Shown: positions 25,055 to 35,376 of the stretch, in pieces
Layout: each line of letters begins with the position of its first letter
Position numbering within the stretch: the first letter of the stretch is position 1
Origin: an uncultured Enterocloster sp.
GTDB taxonomy: Bacteria; Bacillota; Clostridia; Lachnospirales; Lachnospiraceae
Reading direction: 5' to 3'
DNA: 64,000 nt
Assembly: GCA_944383785.1 (NCBI GenBank)
Contig: CALWQV010000001.1
Location: 40,256 to 104,255 of the forward strand
Notes under the pieces: model-generated
Seen by the model: the letters and a program-made list of their open reading frames with translations, nothing else
Database searches by the model: none
Told to the model about the DNA's origin: nothing
Program-made: the position numbers and the translations under genes

Positions 25055-26908
25055 TTAAATCCGCACCATCCGAAAGGGCACCTGGTTCGCTGTCAGAAGC
25101 TGGGCTTCCCTCTGGTGGCAGGTAAAGATAATAATCTGATTCTCATAGGCGGATGCCAGCCACTTGAGGGCGGTCTTCAGCCTCTCGTCATCGTAAAGGG
25201 TAAAGCTGTCGTCAAAAATCAGCGGCATAAAGTCAGGACCCGTCTGCATAAGCTTTGCCGCCGCCAGCCGCACCGCCAGGTGGATCTGGTCCATGGTGCC
25301 GGTGCTGACCTGGTCTAAGGGAACCAGGCGGGACGGGGTATTCATAAATACGTTCAGGTTCTGGTCAATGCTCATGCTGCCGTAGGCGCCTCCAGTAATG
25401 CTGGAAATAAGCTCAGAGGCGGTTTTATTCAGATAAAGGCCGAAGGAATCCCGGATGGAGGTGGAAAGGTTCGTCATGGTTTCCTGGGCCAGGTCGATAG
25501 CGTCGATCTCCTCCTGAATCCGCGCGTTTTCCGACAAGGAGCGCTTTAAGGCCTCAGCCTGGGTCTTGCAGGAAGCCAGATGCTCCAGCTTCTTCTCCAG
25601 CTCCCACTGGATTTTCTGCTGCTTTTCAATTTCCTCCGAACAGGCTTCCTCCTCCTTCTGGAGAGAGGCCGTCTCCTGGGACAGGGCGGCTAGGGTTTGT
25701 TCCGACTGGTCGATGGCGTCGCAGAGGCGCAGAAGCTCCTGGGTGCGCTTCTCAAATGCCGCCATAGCCTCTGGCGTCACGGCGGTATCTCCCAGATATT
25801 TCTGGAATAATTCCCGAAGCTGCACATATTCCGCAGTCATGGACCGCTTGTAGCGGTTTCCTGTAAGGGCTAGAAGAACAGCCAAAGCCAGGAAGATAAA
25901 GCCTCCGGCCCCGAGAACTCCCAGCACCACAGGCAGAGTCAGGAAAAATCCCTGAAGCCTCTGGGGCTGGGCCGCGAAATATCCCGCGCAGCCTATGCAG
26001 AGAAGAGCGGCCAGGATTAAAAGCAGAATCCGGCCCCGCCCGGGAGCCTTCTTGCAGAGGGACTGACTGCTCTCGTAATTCTGATACAGCTGACGGACAT
26101 TTTCCTGGCAGGAGAGAATGGAAGAACGGCCGTCAAATTGGCTGCCAGCCAAAAGCTGCCGTCCCCTGGCCGCCTTCTGGATCAGATTCTCCCGCTCCTT
26201 CTGCTTTTCCTCCAGCTGCTGTTTTAAGGCGGCCTTTTTGTCGCGGCAGGCGGAAAGCTGGTTTTCATATTCCGGGGCAGAGATCTCCTGCTCCAGCTTG
26301 CGGATCTCCCCCAGAATGGAGGTATAGCTTAAAGCGGCCTGGGGAAGCAGCTGGCTTTCCAGATCCCGGCGCTGGCTTTTTAAGTAGGCGCTGGCCCTTG
26401 TAATATTTAAGGAAAGGCTGCCGGAAGTATTCAGGTTAGCGATGTAGTTGCGCAGCTCCGCTACCATGCCGCTGTCGGTGGCGCACTTTAACTGCCCGAT
26501 GCTTACGGTATTGTTGTAAGCCGTCTCGCTGAGGCCGCAGCGCAGGCGGTCCAAAAGAGCTGCGGACGGCTCCTCCTCCCGCCCCAGGGTTTCATTTATG
26601 ATGCGAAGCTGCTGATCCTTCTTCACAAACCGACGCTCGATTCGGAAGATTTCCCCTTGGCTTTCCACCCGCATATAGCCCTCATAGGTGCCGCTGCCCT
26701 CCCAGGGCTCATATTTGCTGTAAAGGTCGTTTTTCGAGGCCCGGCCCCGCTGCTTTTCAATGCCAAAAAGCATACCCCGGATAAAGGTGTGCAGCGTGGA
26801 TTTGCCTGCTTCATTCTGGCCGTAGACCACATTCAGCCCCGAATCAAAGGAAAAATCCCGGTTCTGGAGCTTGCCGAAGCCATTAATATGAAGATTCAGA
26901 ATACGCAT
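25055..26908 (-). CDS. SbcC/YhaN-like SMC-type ATPase
   Basis: About 617 residues with the Rad50/SbcC layout: N-terminal Walker A (YGQNEAGKSTL, about residues 32-42), a long central coiled coil, and C-terminal signature and Walker B (STGTMDQIHLAVRLA, PLIFDDSFTLYD). A hydrophobic pair in the middle (ILLLILAALLCIGCAGYF and TLPVVLGVLGAGGFIFLALAVLLAL) is a feature of the YhaN subgroup and suggests membrane association. It pairs with the exonuclease gene four bases upstream, as SbcC with SbcD. The start was set at 26908 because AAAGGAGCTGA forms its ribosome-binding site; the upstream in-frame ATG lies inside that site. Likely role in DNA-end processing. Confidence 0.87.
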   Translation of the reverse strand: MRILNLHINGFGKLQNRDFSFDSGLNVVYGQNEAGKSTLHTFIRGMLFGIEKQRGRASKNDLYSKYEPWEGSGTYEGYMRVESQGEIFRIERRFVKKDQQLRIINETLGREEEPSAALLDRLRCGLSETAYNNTVSIGQLKCATDSGMVAELRNYIANLNTSGSLSLNITRASAYLKSQRRDLESQLLPQAALSYTSILGEIRKLEQEISAPEYENQLSACRDKKAALKQQLEEKQKERENLIQKAARGRQLLAGSQFDGRSSILSCQENVRQLYQNYESSQSLCKKAPGRGRILLLILAALLCIGCAGYFAAQPQRLQGFFLTLPVVLGVLGAGGFIFLALAVLLALTGNRYKRSMTAEYVQLRELFQKYLGDTAVTPEAMAAFEKRTQELLRLCDAIDQSEQTLAALSQETASLQKEEEACSEEIEKQQKIQWELEKKLEHLASCKTQAEALKRSLSENARIQEEIDAIDLAQETMTNLSTSIRDSFGLYLNKTASELISSITGGAYGSMSIDQNLNVFMNTPSRLVPLDQVSTGTMDQIHLAVRLAAAKLMQTGPDFMPLIFDDSFTLYDDERLKTALKWLASAYENQIIIFTCHQREAQLLTANQVPFRMVRI

Positions 26909-26912
26909 GAGG

Positions 26913-27983
26913 TCAGCTCCTTTCATCCGTGGTGTGAAGGAGGGCGTTTACGCCGTAATAGAGGGCCTTCTTTTCCACCGGACTCATGTCTTCTTTTTGA
27001 AGGGCCTGGATGAAAAATCCGATCATATCGCTGGGATGCTCGGAGAACAAGGCGGAAAAATCGTATTGAGGCTCGGAATCGTCCAGAATCTCGCAGATGC
27101 GGTAGCGGGAGCAGAGAGGCTTTAAATCAAACTCAATCTCCGGATCCCGCATGCCTTTTAAGCGGAAGCGGTAGATATTCTGCTCCCCCCGCTTCTGAAT
27201 CTCCTGCACCAGGCGGCCGCACAGCTCCATATTGGTGGTGTCCTTGGAAACGTTCACCGCCAGGGGAATGTACTGAAGCTGGGAGGCCGGCACAAAGTCC
27301 AGCCGGGACACCTTTTTGGTGATAGGATGGATCTCCCCCAAAAAGTAGCCGTGGGGGCCTGTCTCCGTCAAATCCAGAGGCTCCGGCGAGCCGCAGAAGG
27401 CCATCTTCCCCTCCGCTACCACCCGGGGCTTATGGATATGCCCCAGGGCAATATAGGAAAATGGAGAGAGCTCCAGGCTGTTAAAATTCATGGGCAGATG
27501 GGAGGAATCGCCTCCGTGGGCCATCAGGATCTGGATCCGGCTGGAGATGGGAATCTGGATATTTTCCAGAAGAGGCTCCTTGATCTCCGCAGTGCGGTAG
27601 CTGAAGCCGTAAACCTCCGTGTTAATGTCCTCAAAATAGATGGAGGTCAGGGAATCCTCCATCAGCCAGGTCACATTGGGACTCCAGGTAAAACTTAAAA
27701 GAGCGGAATTCGGGCGTATGCGGTCATGATTGCCTGCGATGATCACAACCCGCACGGAGGGGATGGTGGAAAAGAGGTAATTCACCTCCTTCAAATCCCG
27801 GATCAGAGGCTGGCGGTGGAACAGGTCGCCGGAAATAAACAGGCAGTCAACCTTCTGCTCCCCCGCCTGTTCCACGATGAGGCGGAAGGTATCTTTTATG
27901 GCCTGAGCCCGCTCCCGGCCCCAGGGCTTATCGGCGTCCGGGCACATGCCCCAGTGGACGTCGCCTGTGTGGATGAATTTCAT
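26913..27983 (-). CDS. SbcD/YhaO-like DNA repair metallophosphoesterase
   Basis: Calcineurin-like nuclease subunit of 356 residues. The metal-binding motifs appear in order: GDVHWG, SGDLFH, AGNHD, MAHGGD and LGHIHK. Together with the downstream SMC-type ATPase it should form a Mre11/Rad50-like complex acting on DNA ends or hairpins. It lies 35 bases downstream of asnS on the same strand with a purine-rich ribosome-binding site (GGGAGAAAGG), and is probably transcribed from the asnS promoter. Confidence 0.9.
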   Translation of the reverse strand: MKFIHTGDVHWGMCPDADKPWGRERAQAIKDTFRLIVEQAGEQKVDCLFISGDLFHRQPLIRDLKEVNYLFSTIPSVRVVIIAGNHDRIRPNSALLSFTWSPNVTWLMEDSLTSIYFEDINTEVYGFSYRTAEIKEPLLENIQIPISSRIQILMAHGGDSSHLPMNFNSLELSPFSYIALGHIHKPRVVAEGKMAFCGSPEPLDLTETGPHGYFLGEIHPITKKVSRLDFVPASQLQYIPLAVNVSKDTTNMELCGRLVQEIQKRGEQNIYRFRLKGMRDPEIEFDLKPLCSRYRICEILDDSEPQYDFSALFSEHPSDMIGFFIQALQKEDMSPVEKKALYYGVNALLHTTDERS

Positions 27984-28018
27984 ACGCCTTTCTCCCTCTT
28001 AAGAAAATCCCAAAATTC

Positions 28019-29410
28019 TTACAGCTCGCAGTTGTTTACGGTTCTGGGGAACGGAATCACATCGCGGATGTTGGACATGCCGGTTAAATACATCACGCAG
28101 CGCTCAAAGCCCAGGCCAAAGCCGGAATGGCGGCAGGAACCGTATTTTCTCAGATCCAGATAGAACTGATAGTCCTCCTGCTTAAGGCCCAGCTCCTTCA
28201 TGCGGGCCACCAGGGTGTCGTAGTCGTCCTCCCTCTGGCTTCCGCCGATGATCTCGCCGATGCCGGGCACCAGGCAGTCTACGGCCGCCACGGTCTTACC
28301 GTCGGGGTTCATCTTCATATAGAAGGCTTTGATTTCCTTGGGGTAGTCGGTAACGAATACCGGGCGCTTAAATACCTGCTCGGTCAGGTAGCGCTCATGC
28401 TCGGTCTGCAGGTCGCAGCCCCAGGAAACCTTATAATCAAACTGATCGTTGTGCTCCTCCAGAATCTTCACCGCATCCGTGTAGGTGATGTGGCCGAACT
28501 GGGAATGAAGCACATTGTTCAGACGGTCTAAAAGGCCCTTGTCCACAAACTGGTTGAAAAACGCCATCTCTTCGGGAGCGTTCTCCAGCACATACTGGAT
28601 GACGTACTTTAAGAGGCCCTCGGCCACGACCATATTGTCGTTTAAATCGGCGAAAGCCATCTCCGGCTCGATCATCCAGAACTCAGCCGCATGACGGGGC
28701 GTGTTGGAATTCTCCGCCCGGAAGGTGGGGCCGAAGGTGTATACGTTGCGGAAGGCCATGGCGTAAGTTTCTACGTTTAACTGGCCGCTGACCGTCAGGT
28801 TAGTGGGCTTGCCGAAGAAATCCTGGGAAAAATCCACGGAGCCGTCGTCGTTTTTCGGCACATTGGTCAGATCCATGGTAGTAACCTGGAACATCTCCCC
28901 GGCGCCCTCGCAGTCGCTTCCGGTGATTAAGGGCGTATGGACGTAGACAAAGCCCTGATCCTGGAAATAGCGGTGGATGGCGTAGGCGATCAGGGAACGA
29001 ACCCGGAATACCGCCTGGAAGGTATTGGTTCTGGGACGCAGGTGGGAAATGGTCCTCAGATATTCAAAGGAATGGCGCTTTTTCTGGAGGGGGTAGTCGG
29101 GAGCGGAGGCACCCTCCACCTCAACAGTGGAAGCCTGAATCTCAAAGGGCTGCTTGGCCTGGGGAGTGGCCACCAGGGTTCCGGTGATAATGATGGCGGC
29201 GCCTACATTTAACCGGGCAATTTCAGCAAAATTCTCCATGGTGTCGTGGAAGACCACCTGAAGGGTGTTAAAGCAGGAACCATCGCTGACAACGATAAAG
29301 CCAAAGGCTTTGGAATCTCTCAGGCTGCGGACCCAGCCGCCCACGGTTACTTCCTGGTCCAGATACTGGTCCGGATTTTGGAACAATTCTTTTACGGTTG
29401 TTAATTTCAT
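28019..29410 (-). CDS. asnS: Asparaginyl-tRNA synthetase
   Basis: Class IIb aminoacyl-tRNA synthetase charging tRNA-Asn. An N-terminal OB-fold anticodon-binding domain ([19 protein letters not shown]) is followed by the catalytic core with motif 2 ([15 protein letters not shown]) and motif 3 ([13 protein letters not shown]). Length 463 is standard. AAGGAGA precedes the start by ten bases on the reverse strand. No T-box leader was recognised. It heads the asnS-sbcD-yhaN transcript. Confidence 0.97.
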   Translation of the reverse strand: MKLTTVKELFQNPDQYLDQEVTVGGWVRSLRDSKAFGFIVVSDGSCFNTLQVVFHDTMENFAEIARLNVGAAIIITGTLVATPQAKQPFEIQASTVEVEGASAPDYPLQKKRHSFEYLRTISHLRPRTNTFQAVFRVRSLIAYAIHRYFQDQGFVYVHTPLITGSDCEGAGEMFQVTTMDLTNVPKNDDGSVDFSQDFFGKPTNLTVSGQLNVETYAMAFRNVYTFGPTFRAENSNTPRHAAEFWMIEPEMAFADLNDNMVVAEGLLKYVIQYVLENAPEEMAFFNQFVDKGLLDRLNNVLHSQFGHITYTDAVKILEEHNDQFDYKVSWGCDLQTEHERYLTEQVFKRPVFVTDYPKEIKAFYMKMNPDGKTVAAVDCLVPGIGEIIGGSQREDDYDTLVARMKELGLKQEDYQFYLDLRKYGSCRHSGFGLGFERCVMYLTGMSNIRDVIPFPRTVNNCEL

Positions 29411-29461
29411 GTACGATATTCTCCTTTTTGTGCATAATGATCAAAAACGCACTCTAACGAG

Positions 29462-29490
29462 ATTATAAGATATTTCCGGGTATGTTGCAA
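29462..29490 (-). promoter_or_regulatory. Promoter of asnS operon
   Basis: Reverse strand TTGCAA (29485-29490), 17-base spacer, TATAAT (29462-29467). Leader about 45 bases, too short for a T-box. Confidence 0.82.
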
Positions 29491-29591
29491 GGCTAATCTT
29501 TCCGGGGAAAAAGGGGCCTGGGCGCGGCTGAAAGTAAAATTTTTGTCGAAAACAGGTAAAAAGAGAGAAGAAAAAATTGGCAATATTAGTA

Positions 29592-29611
29592 TTGTATAAA
29601 AATGTATACAA
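29592..29611. promoter_or_regulatory. Inverted repeat upstream of glgC, operator candidate
   Basis: TTGTATA (29592-29598), six bases, TATACAA (29605-29611), a perfect 7+7 dyad in the AT-rich 348-base gap between asnS and glgC, ~105 bases upstream of the glgC -10. Apart from this dyad and the two promoters, the gap shows nothing else. Confidence 0.4.
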
Positions 29612-29712
29612 AAAACAAGATAATAACCTTGATTTTATGGAGAAATGTGTCGATAAAAATTGTAAAAATCAAGAAAAATAATGAATTATTTATGTACTAT
29701 TTGTGAACTTTG

Positions 29713-29721
29713 TGCTATAAT
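29713..29721 (+). promoter_or_regulatory. Extended -10 promoter of glgC
   Basis: TGC directly before TATAAT (29716-29721). The -35 region is poor. The leader is about 30 bases and contains AGAGGTGAT before the GTG start. Confidence 0.7.
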
Positions 29722-29758
29722 AAACCTTACAAATATTTTAACAGCAAGAGGTGATAAC

Positions 29759-31033
29759 GTGATTAAGAAAGAAATGATTGCCATGCTTTTAGCTGGCGGA
29801 CAGGGAAGCCGTCTTGGAGTTCTCACTCAGAAAGTAGCCAAGCCGGCGGTATCTTTTGGGGGGAAGTACCGAATCATTGATTTTCCGCTTAGTAACTGCA
29901 TCAATTCCGGCGTAGACACTGTCGGCGTATTGACGCAGTATCAGCCGTTACGTTTGAATTCCCATATTGGGATTGGTATCCCGTGGGATCTGGACCGTAA
30001 CGTTGGAGGCGTGACGATCTTACCTCCTTATGAGCGGAGCAAGGGCAGCGACTGGTACACCGGAACAGCCAATGCCATCTATCAGAACCTGGAGTACATG
30101 GAGAACTATAATCCGGACTATGTTCTGATCTTATCCGGCGACCACATTTACAAGATGGACTACGAGGTAATGCTGGATTACCACAAGGCGAATAACGCGG
30201 ATATCACCATTGCTGCTATGCCGGTGCCCATCGAGGAAGCCAGCCGTTTCGGAGTGGTTATTACCGACGAGAGCAACCGGATTACGGAATTTGAGGAGAA
30301 GCCTCCGGTTCCCAGAAGCAACCTTGCTTCCATGGGAATTTACATTTTCAGCTGGAACATCCTGAAAGAAGCGCTGATTAAGATGAAGGACGAGCCGGGC
30401 TGCGACTTCGGCAAACATATTATTCCGTATTGCCACGCAAAGGGAGAGCGCATCTTCGCCTATGAGTACAACGGCTACTGGAAGGATGTGGGAACCTTAG
30501 GCTCCTACTGGGAGGCCAACATGGAGCTGATCGACATTATTCCGGAGTTTAATCTTTACGAGGAATACTGGAAGATCTATACCAAGAGCGACATTATCCC
30601 GCCCCAGTATATTGATGCCAACGCGAATATTGAGCGCAGCATCATCGGCGAGGGCACCGAGGTTTACGGCGAGGTGATTAACTCTGTCATCGGCGCAGGC
30701 GTTACCATCGCCAAGGGAGCGGTGGTGCGGGATTCCATCGTGATGCAGGGCAGCGTCATCGGGGCCAGCACAGAGGTGAACAAGGCGATTATCGCTGAGA
30801 ATGTGCGGATTGGTTCCAACGTGAAGCTTGGCGTAGGCGAGTATGCCCCCAGTACCTATGACCAGAAGGTATATCAGTTCGACCTGGTGACCATCGGCGA
30901 GAACTCTATCATTCCCGATGGCGTACAGGTTGGGAAGAATACGGCGATCGCGGGTGAGACCACCGTAGGCGACTATCCTGACGGATTACTGGCAAGCGGA
31001 AATTACATTATAAAGGCAGGTGGCACAAAATGA
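29759..31033 (+). CDS. glgC: Glucose-1-phosphate adenylyltransferase, catalytic subunit
   Basis: Makes ADP-glucose for glycogen synthesis. The N-terminal nucleotidyltransferase domain has [25 protein letters not shown] and the glucose-1-phosphate-site FEEKPP. The C-terminal third is a left-handed beta helix of hexapeptide repeats. Length 424 fits. GTG 29759 is chosen because AGAGGTGAT stands upstream. Its stop overlaps the glgD start (ATGA), so the two subunits are translationally coupled, as in other Firmicutes where GlgD modulates GlgC. No other glg genes are in the window. Confidence 0.95.
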   Translation: MIKKEMIAMLLAGGQGSRLGVLTQKVAKPAVSFGGKYRIIDFPLSNCINSGVDTVGVLTQYQPLRLNSHIGIGIPWDLDRNVGGVTILPPYERSKGSDWYTGTANAIYQNLEYMENYNPDYVLILSGDHIYKMDYEVMLDYHKANNADITIAAMPVPIEEASRFGVVITDESNRITEFEEKPPVPRSNLASMGIYIFSWNILKEALIKMKDEPGCDFGKHIIPYCHAKGERIFAYEYNGYWKDVGTLGSYWEANMELIDIIPEFNLYEEYWKIYTKSDIIPPQYIDANANIERSIIGEGTEVYGEVINSVIGAGVTIAKGAVVRDSIVMQGSVIGASTEVNKAIIAENVRIGSNVKLGVGEYAPSTYDQKVYQFDLVTIGENSIIPDGVQVGKNTAIAGETTVGDYPDGLLASGNYIIKAGGTK

Positions 31034-32151
31034 GAGCAATTGGTATCGTATTAGCAGGTGGAAACAGCAAGAGGATGAAAGAACTCTCCAACAAGAGAGC
31101 CGTAGCTGCCATGCCGGTTGCGGGAAGCTACCGCAGCATTGACTTTGCTCTGAGCAATATGACCAATTCCCATATTCAGAGCGTAGCCGTATTTACTCAG
31201 TACAATTCCAGGTCCTTAAACCTTCACTTAAGCTCCTCCAAGTGGTGGGATTTCGGACGTAAGCAGGGCGGCATGTATGTATTTACGCCCTCCATTACCC
31301 CGGAGAACGGAGACTGGTACAGAGGAACCGCAGACGCCCTCTATCAGAATCTGACCTTTTTAAAGAGCAGCCATGAGCCTTATGTGGTAATCGCCGCCGG
31401 CGATGGCATCTACAAGCTGGACTACAACAAGGTTCTGGAATATCATATTGAAAAGAAGGCGGATATCACCGTTGTCTGCAAGGATATGGACGAGGGGACG
31501 GATGTGACCCGTTTCGGCTGCGTGAAGCTGAACGACGATGGGCGTATCGTTGACTTTGAGGAGAAGCCCATGGCTTCCGATGCCACCACCATTTCCTGCG
31601 GCATTTACGTGGTGCGCCGCCGTCAGCTGATCGAGCTTTTGGAGCGCTGCGCGGCAGAGGACCGCTACGACTTGGTAAATGATATCCTGGTTCGCTATAA
31701 GAATCTGAAGCGGATCTATGCGTACAAGATGGAGGGATACTGGAGCAACATTGCTTCCGTTGATTCCTATTATCAGACCAATATGGATTTCCTGAAGCCT
31801 GAGGTGCGCAATTACTTCTTTAAGGAGTATCCGGATGTATACACCAAGATCGATGATCTGCCTCCGGCCAAGTACAACCCCGGAGCCATCGTCCGCAACA
31901 GCCTGGTTTCCAGCGGCTGCATTATCAACGGCACGGTGGAGAACTCGATCCTGTTTAAGAAGGCTTATATCGGCAACAACTGCATTATTAAGAATTCTAT
32001 CATCCTGAACGATGTGTACATTGGCGACAATACGGTGATCGAGAACTGTATCGTGGAGAGCCGCGATACCATCCGCGCCAACACCACTCATATCGGGACG
32101 CCTGGAAATATTAAGATTGTGGTAGAGAAAAACGAGCGGTATACCTTATAG
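31030..32151 (+). CDS. glgD: Glucose-1-phosphate adenylyltransferase regulatory subunit GlgD
   Basis: Paralogue of GlgC of 373 residues. It keeps the overall fold ([37 protein letters not shown]), but the nucleotide loop reads GGNSKRM rather than GGxGxRL, as expected for the non-catalytic partner. The C terminus has hexapeptide repeats. Start overlaps glgC by four bases. The heteromeric GlgC/GlgD enzyme is the usual form in Bacilli and Clostridia. Confidence 0.93.
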   Translation: MRAIGIVLAGGNSKRMKELSNKRAVAAMPVAGSYRSIDFALSNMTNSHIQSVAVFTQYNSRSLNLHLSSSKWWDFGRKQGGMYVFTPSITPENGDWYRGTADALYQNLTFLKSSHEPYVVIAAGDGIYKLDYNKVLEYHIEKKADITVVCKDMDEGTDVTRFGCVKLNDDGRIVDFEEKPMASDATTISCGIYVVRRRQLIELLERCAAEDRYDLVNDILVRYKNLKRIYAYKMEGYWSNIASVDSYYQTNMDFLKPEVRNYFFKEYPDVYTKIDDLPPAKYNPGAIVRNSLVSSGCIINGTVENSILFKKAYIGNNCIIKNSIILNDVYIGDNTVIENCIVESRDTIRANTTHIGTPGNIKIVVEKNERYTL

Positions 32152-32219
32152 CCGGGGGATGTTTAAGGGGACGGATCCAAATATACGGCAACAAAGGACA
32201 AGACAGGAGGGGTATAAAA

Positions 32220-32495
32220 GTGCAGGTCACAGACGTGAGAGTGAGACGTGTTGAGAAAGAGGGCAAGATGAAAGCCATCGTGTCCATCACACTGGATAAT
32301 GAGTTTGTTATACACGATATCAAAGTGATTGAGGGGGAGAAGGGGCTGTTTATCGCCATGCCCAGCCGCAAGGCGGCGGACGGGGAGTACCGGGATATCG
32401 CCCATCCCATTAACTCAGGAACCAGAGACATGATTCAAAGTATTATTCTGAATAAGTATGAGACGACGCTTCTGGAGGCGGAGTCGGCGATGTAA
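32220..32495 (+). CDS. spoVG: SpoVG RNA/DNA-binding regulator
   Basis: A 91-residue conserved protein. In Bacillus it affects septation and sporulation, and homologues bind nucleic acid. The diagnostic N terminus VTDVRVRRV and the core [10 protein letters not shown] are present. The start is GTG, with AGGAGGGG nine bases upstream. It follows glgD by 68 bases and has a strong terminator, so it may be read partly from the glg transcript. Confidence 0.96.
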   Translation: MQVTDVRVRRVEKEGKMKAIVSITLDNEFVIHDIKVIEGEKGLFIAMPSRKAADGEYRDIAHPINSGTRDMIQSIILNKYETTLLEAESAM

Positions 32496-32506
32496 GAAGC
32501 CTGTAT

Positions 32507-32544
32507 ATAAATGCTCTCCGTTGATTAGGAGAGCATTTATTTTT
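32507..32544 (+). terminator. Terminator after spoVG
   Basis: A 13-base stem centred on AAATGCTCTCC (32509-32519) and GGAGAGCATTT (32528-32538), followed by ATTTTTC. Confidence 0.93.
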
Positions 32545-32657
32545 CAAAAGATGAGAGAAAGGAATCTGTTAAGATGGATCGAAAGAGAGAGGATACGGCG
32601 AAGTTTTTGGCGAAATTGTAACGGATTAGGGCTGAACGGTTACGCGGAATGATAAAT

Positions 32658-32704
32658 AAAAGGGCTGGAAGCGGGAGATATTTCCCAGGATTTCCAGCCC
32701 TTTT
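32658..32704. terminator. Terminator of the FAD-dependent oxidoreductase gene
   Basis: AAAAGGGCTGGAA (32658-32670) pairs with TTCCAGCCCTTTT (32692-32704). Flanking A- and T-runs allow termination in both directions; it lies 14 bases after the reverse-strand stop. The ~160 bases between here and the spoVG terminator hold no convincing gene. Confidence 0.9.
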
Positions 32705-32717
32705 TAAGCACAAATGT

Positions 32718-34127
32718 TTATTGATTCTCCATCTTTTTTAAGATGCTTCTGGCTACGCTGAGTCCGTTGGCGGAAGCCTGCTGCAGTCCTCTGGTGACGG
32801 AAGCTCCGTCACCGATGGCCCGAAGCCCCTTGACGCTGGTTTCAAAGTCCTTATTCACCACAACCTTGTTGGAGTAGAATTTTACCTCTACGCCGTAGAG
32901 CAGGGTTTCATCGCTGGCGATACCGGGGGTGACCTTATCTAAGGCAAGGAGCATCTCCTTGATATCCAGCATGATCCGGTACGGGAACACCAGGGATAGA
33001 TCGCCGGGAACCGCATCTTTTAAGGTGGGAATCAGGTTGTTGCGGCACAGACGCTCTTCGGTGGTGCGGCGTCCTCTCTGGAAGTCGCCGAAAGTCTGAA
33101 CCATGATCTTGCCTCCGCAGAGCATGTTGGAGAGCTGGGCAATGTGCTTGCCGTACTCAATAGGCTCGTTGAAGGGCTTGGTAAAGTTCTTGCTTACCAG
33201 CAGAGCGAAGTTGGTATTGCTGGTTTTGTATTCCTTGGACTTGTAGGCATGTCCGTTTACCACCGCCAGGCCGTGCTCATAGTACTCCGTGGCCACCTCG
33301 CCGGAGGGGTTGGTACAGAAGGTGCGGACCTTATCGTCGAAGGTGGGGGTGTAGTAGACCAGCTTGGCTTCATAGAGATTCTCGTTGAGGAACTTCATCA
33401 CCTCATCCCGCACTTCGACACGGACGCCGATGTCCACAGTTCCCACCTGAGTCTCGATACCGTGGTCGTTGCAGATATGGGAGAACCAGTCGGAGCCTTC
33501 GCGTCCGATGGCGGATACAACCTCGGGGGCGTAATAGGTTTCATCATGATCGGTGATCACGCCCTTTACCTCGTCTCCTTCGATGATAATGTCCTTTACC
33601 ATGGTGTTAAATTCCATGGTGATGCCCTGGGACAGAAGATGCTCCTGAAGGCGGGTGTAGATCTTATAGCCCTCCTCGGTTCCCAGATGGCGGATGGGGC
33701 ACTCGATCAGCTTTAAATTGGCGTTAATGGCTTTGCGGCGGATTTCTTCGATCTCCTTCTGCTTGTCCACGCCGTATACGTTCTTGTCCGCGCCAAATTT
33801 CAGATAGATGCTGTCGGACTCATGGATCAGCTCGGAAGCCTTGTCATAGCCCAGGATATCCGGCAGATTTCCGCCTACATCGGGGGAGAGGGAAAGCTTG
33901 CCGTCGGAAAACGCGCCGGCTCCCGCAAAGCCGGTGGTAATGGAACAGGGCTTGCAGCCTACGCATACTTTGGTGGTGCGCTTGGGGCAGACCCGCTTCT
34001 CAATGGGGCGGCCCTTTTCGATCATAAGAATTTTCATCTCCGGTTTCTGGCGGATCAGCTCATAGGCACAAAAGATGCCGGAGGGACCAGCACCGATGAT
34101 GATGACGTCATAGGTATTGTTGGTCAT
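32718..34127 (-). CDS. FAD-dependent oxidoreductase (FAD-dependent dehydrogenase family)
   Basis: A 469-residue flavoprotein with an N-terminal dinucleotide-binding motif (VIIIGAGPSGIFCAYELI), an Fe-S-like or structural Cys cluster (CPKRTTKVCVGCKPC, residues ~47-61) and FAGAGAFSDGKL. The C-terminal flavin-binding segment is AIGDGASVTRGLQQA. This matches the uncharacterised family annotated as NAD(P)/FAD-dependent oxidoreductase in many Clostridia. Its substrate is unknown. AAAGGAG precedes the reverse-strand start. It is monocistronic. Confidence 0.88.
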   Translation of the reverse strand: MTNNTYDVIIIGAGPSGIFCAYELIRQKPEMKILMIEKGRPIEKRVCPKRTTKVCVGCKPCSITTGFAGAGAFSDGKLSLSPDVGGNLPDILGYDKASELIHESDSIYLKFGADKNVYGVDKQKEIEEIRRKAINANLKLIECPIRHLGTEEGYKIYTRLQEHLLSQGITMEFNTMVKDIIIEGDEVKGVITDHDETYYAPEVVSAIGREGSDWFSHICNDHGIETQVGTVDIGVRVEVRDEVMKFLNENLYEAKLVYYTPTFDDKVRTFCTNPSGEVATEYYEHGLAVVNGHAYKSKEYKTSNTNFALLVSKNFTKPFNEPIEYGKHIAQLSNMLCGGKIMVQTFGDFQRGRRTTEERLCRNNLIPTLKDAVPGDLSLVFPYRIMLDIKEMLLALDKVTPGIASDETLLYGVEVKFYSNKVVVNKDFETSVKGLRAIGDGASVTRGLQQASANGLSVARSILKKMENQ

Positions 34128-34365
34128 ATGGTTTGCTCCTTTCTTGAAAGCCCGAAAACCAGTATTTCTCGGGGAAATCCGGGATAGGCGCGGGCATAAA
34201 AAATACCAGGATACAAAATAGAGGCATGCAGTCAGCTATTCCGGTCACTGGCAGATGGGTTCATGAAAAATGATGAACTTTTTTAAATGTTACAGCATGT
34301 TCAGTTTAGCACAAATCAGGGCGGGATGCAAGGATAAAAGCTACGAAAATCCTTGCGCCGGGTCT

Positions 34366-35376
34366 TTACTGCTGCCCTTTTTCGCCCTTGTGCGCCATTT
34401 TGTATTCGGCCCGCTTGCGGCACAGGCTGCTGTAGCTGATTCCCAGGGCCTTGGCGGCGCTTTGGAGATTCTTTGACTGGGCGATTACGTCCTGAATGTA
34501 GGTATACTCAAAATCTGCTACAACTTCCCGCAGCGGCTTGATTTTTTGCTCCTGGCAGGCAACGGCGGGAGAGATGGCGGCGGGTTTTGCGCAACTTAAA
34601 GCCTTTTCCAGATAATCATCGATGACGTCCCCTACGCAGTCGCTCAGGCAGATCCGAAGGGCTAAATTCTCCAGCTCCCATAAATTCCCGGTCCAGTCCA
34701 GGCCGCAGAGCAAATCCATCTGATGGCTTGAAATTTGGCTGGCCCGGTTGGAACAGCCGTATTCCTGTTCAAATTGCTGGACAAAATGCCGGAGAAACAG
34801 AGGAATCTCCTCCCTGCGCTCCCTGAGGGGTGGAATGTAGATGCTGGCCACGCAGATCCGGTAGTAAAGATCCGCGCGGAAGCTGCCTTCCCGGATCATT
34901 TCCCGAAGGTCGCTCCCCGAGGTGGAGATGATGCGGGCGTGGATTTTCCGGCTTTTAAGGGAGCCGATGGGGGTTATGGTTTTATTCTGAAGGAAATGGA
35001 GCAGTAGGGCCTGGTTTTCCGGGGACAGCTCGTTAATTTCGTCAAAGAGAATGACGCCGTTTTGGGCGGCCTCCAGCAGGCCGGTTTTCCCTTTTGGGGA
35101 AGCGCCGGTAAAGGCGTTTGGGCTGTAACCGAAGAGCTCAGAGGCGAAGAGCTGATCGGAAACCGCGTTGCAGTAAACATGGACAAAGGGCCCCCGGTAG
35201 GCCGCGCTGTGCCGCTGGATATATGCAGCCAGATGATTCTTCCCTGCGCCGCTTTCTCCATAAATCAGGATCGAGGCATCGTGCTGCGCCAGCAGATCCG
35301 CCTTCTGATAGATCTGAATCATGGCGGGACTTAATGCCAGAGTATCTTCTTTTTGAAGTTCTATTTTATAATCCAT
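34366..35376 (-). CDS. Sigma-54-dependent activator lacking a sensor domain (EBP2)
   Basis: A 336-residue enhancer-binding protein consisting only of the AAA+ domain and a C-terminal Fis-type helix-turn-helix (SAAKALGISYSSLCRKRAEY). Walker A reads GESGAGKN (about residues 38-45, usually GESGTGKE), Walker B is GVILFDEI, and the sigma-54-contact loop reads NAFTGA rather than GAFTGA, though Phe and Thr are kept. The arginine region FRADLYYRI is intact. With no PAS, GAF or receiver domain it resembles HrpS-type activators. The ATG at 35376 has AAAGAGGAAACGG upstream and overlaps the end of the first activator gene by 11 bases. Confidence 0.9.
   Translation of the reverse strand: MDYKIELQKEDTLALSPAMIQIYQKADLLAQHDASILIYGESGAGKNHLAAYIQRHSAAYRGPFVHVYCNAVSDQLFASELFGYSPNAFTGASPKGKTGLLEAAQNGVILFDEINELSPENQALLLHFLQNKTITPIGSLKSRKIHARIISTSGSDLREMIREGSFRADLYYRICVASIYIPPLRERREEIPLFLRHFVQQFEQEYGCSNRASQISSHQMDLLCGLDWTGNLWELENLALRICLSDCVGDVIDDYLEKALSCAKPAAISPAVACQEQKIKPLREVVADFEYTYIQDVIAQSKNLQSAAKALGISYSSLCRKRAEYKMAHKGEKGQQ

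Noticed and set aside
29411-29461. T-box leader for asnS (and for metG at 56975-57041)
   Set aside because: Leaders of ~45-65 bases are too short and lack the T-box sequence and terminator pair.
32574-32621. Possible 15-residue peptide gene after spoVG
   Set aside because: An ATG with a weak purine-rich upstream stretch exists, but length and context give no support.
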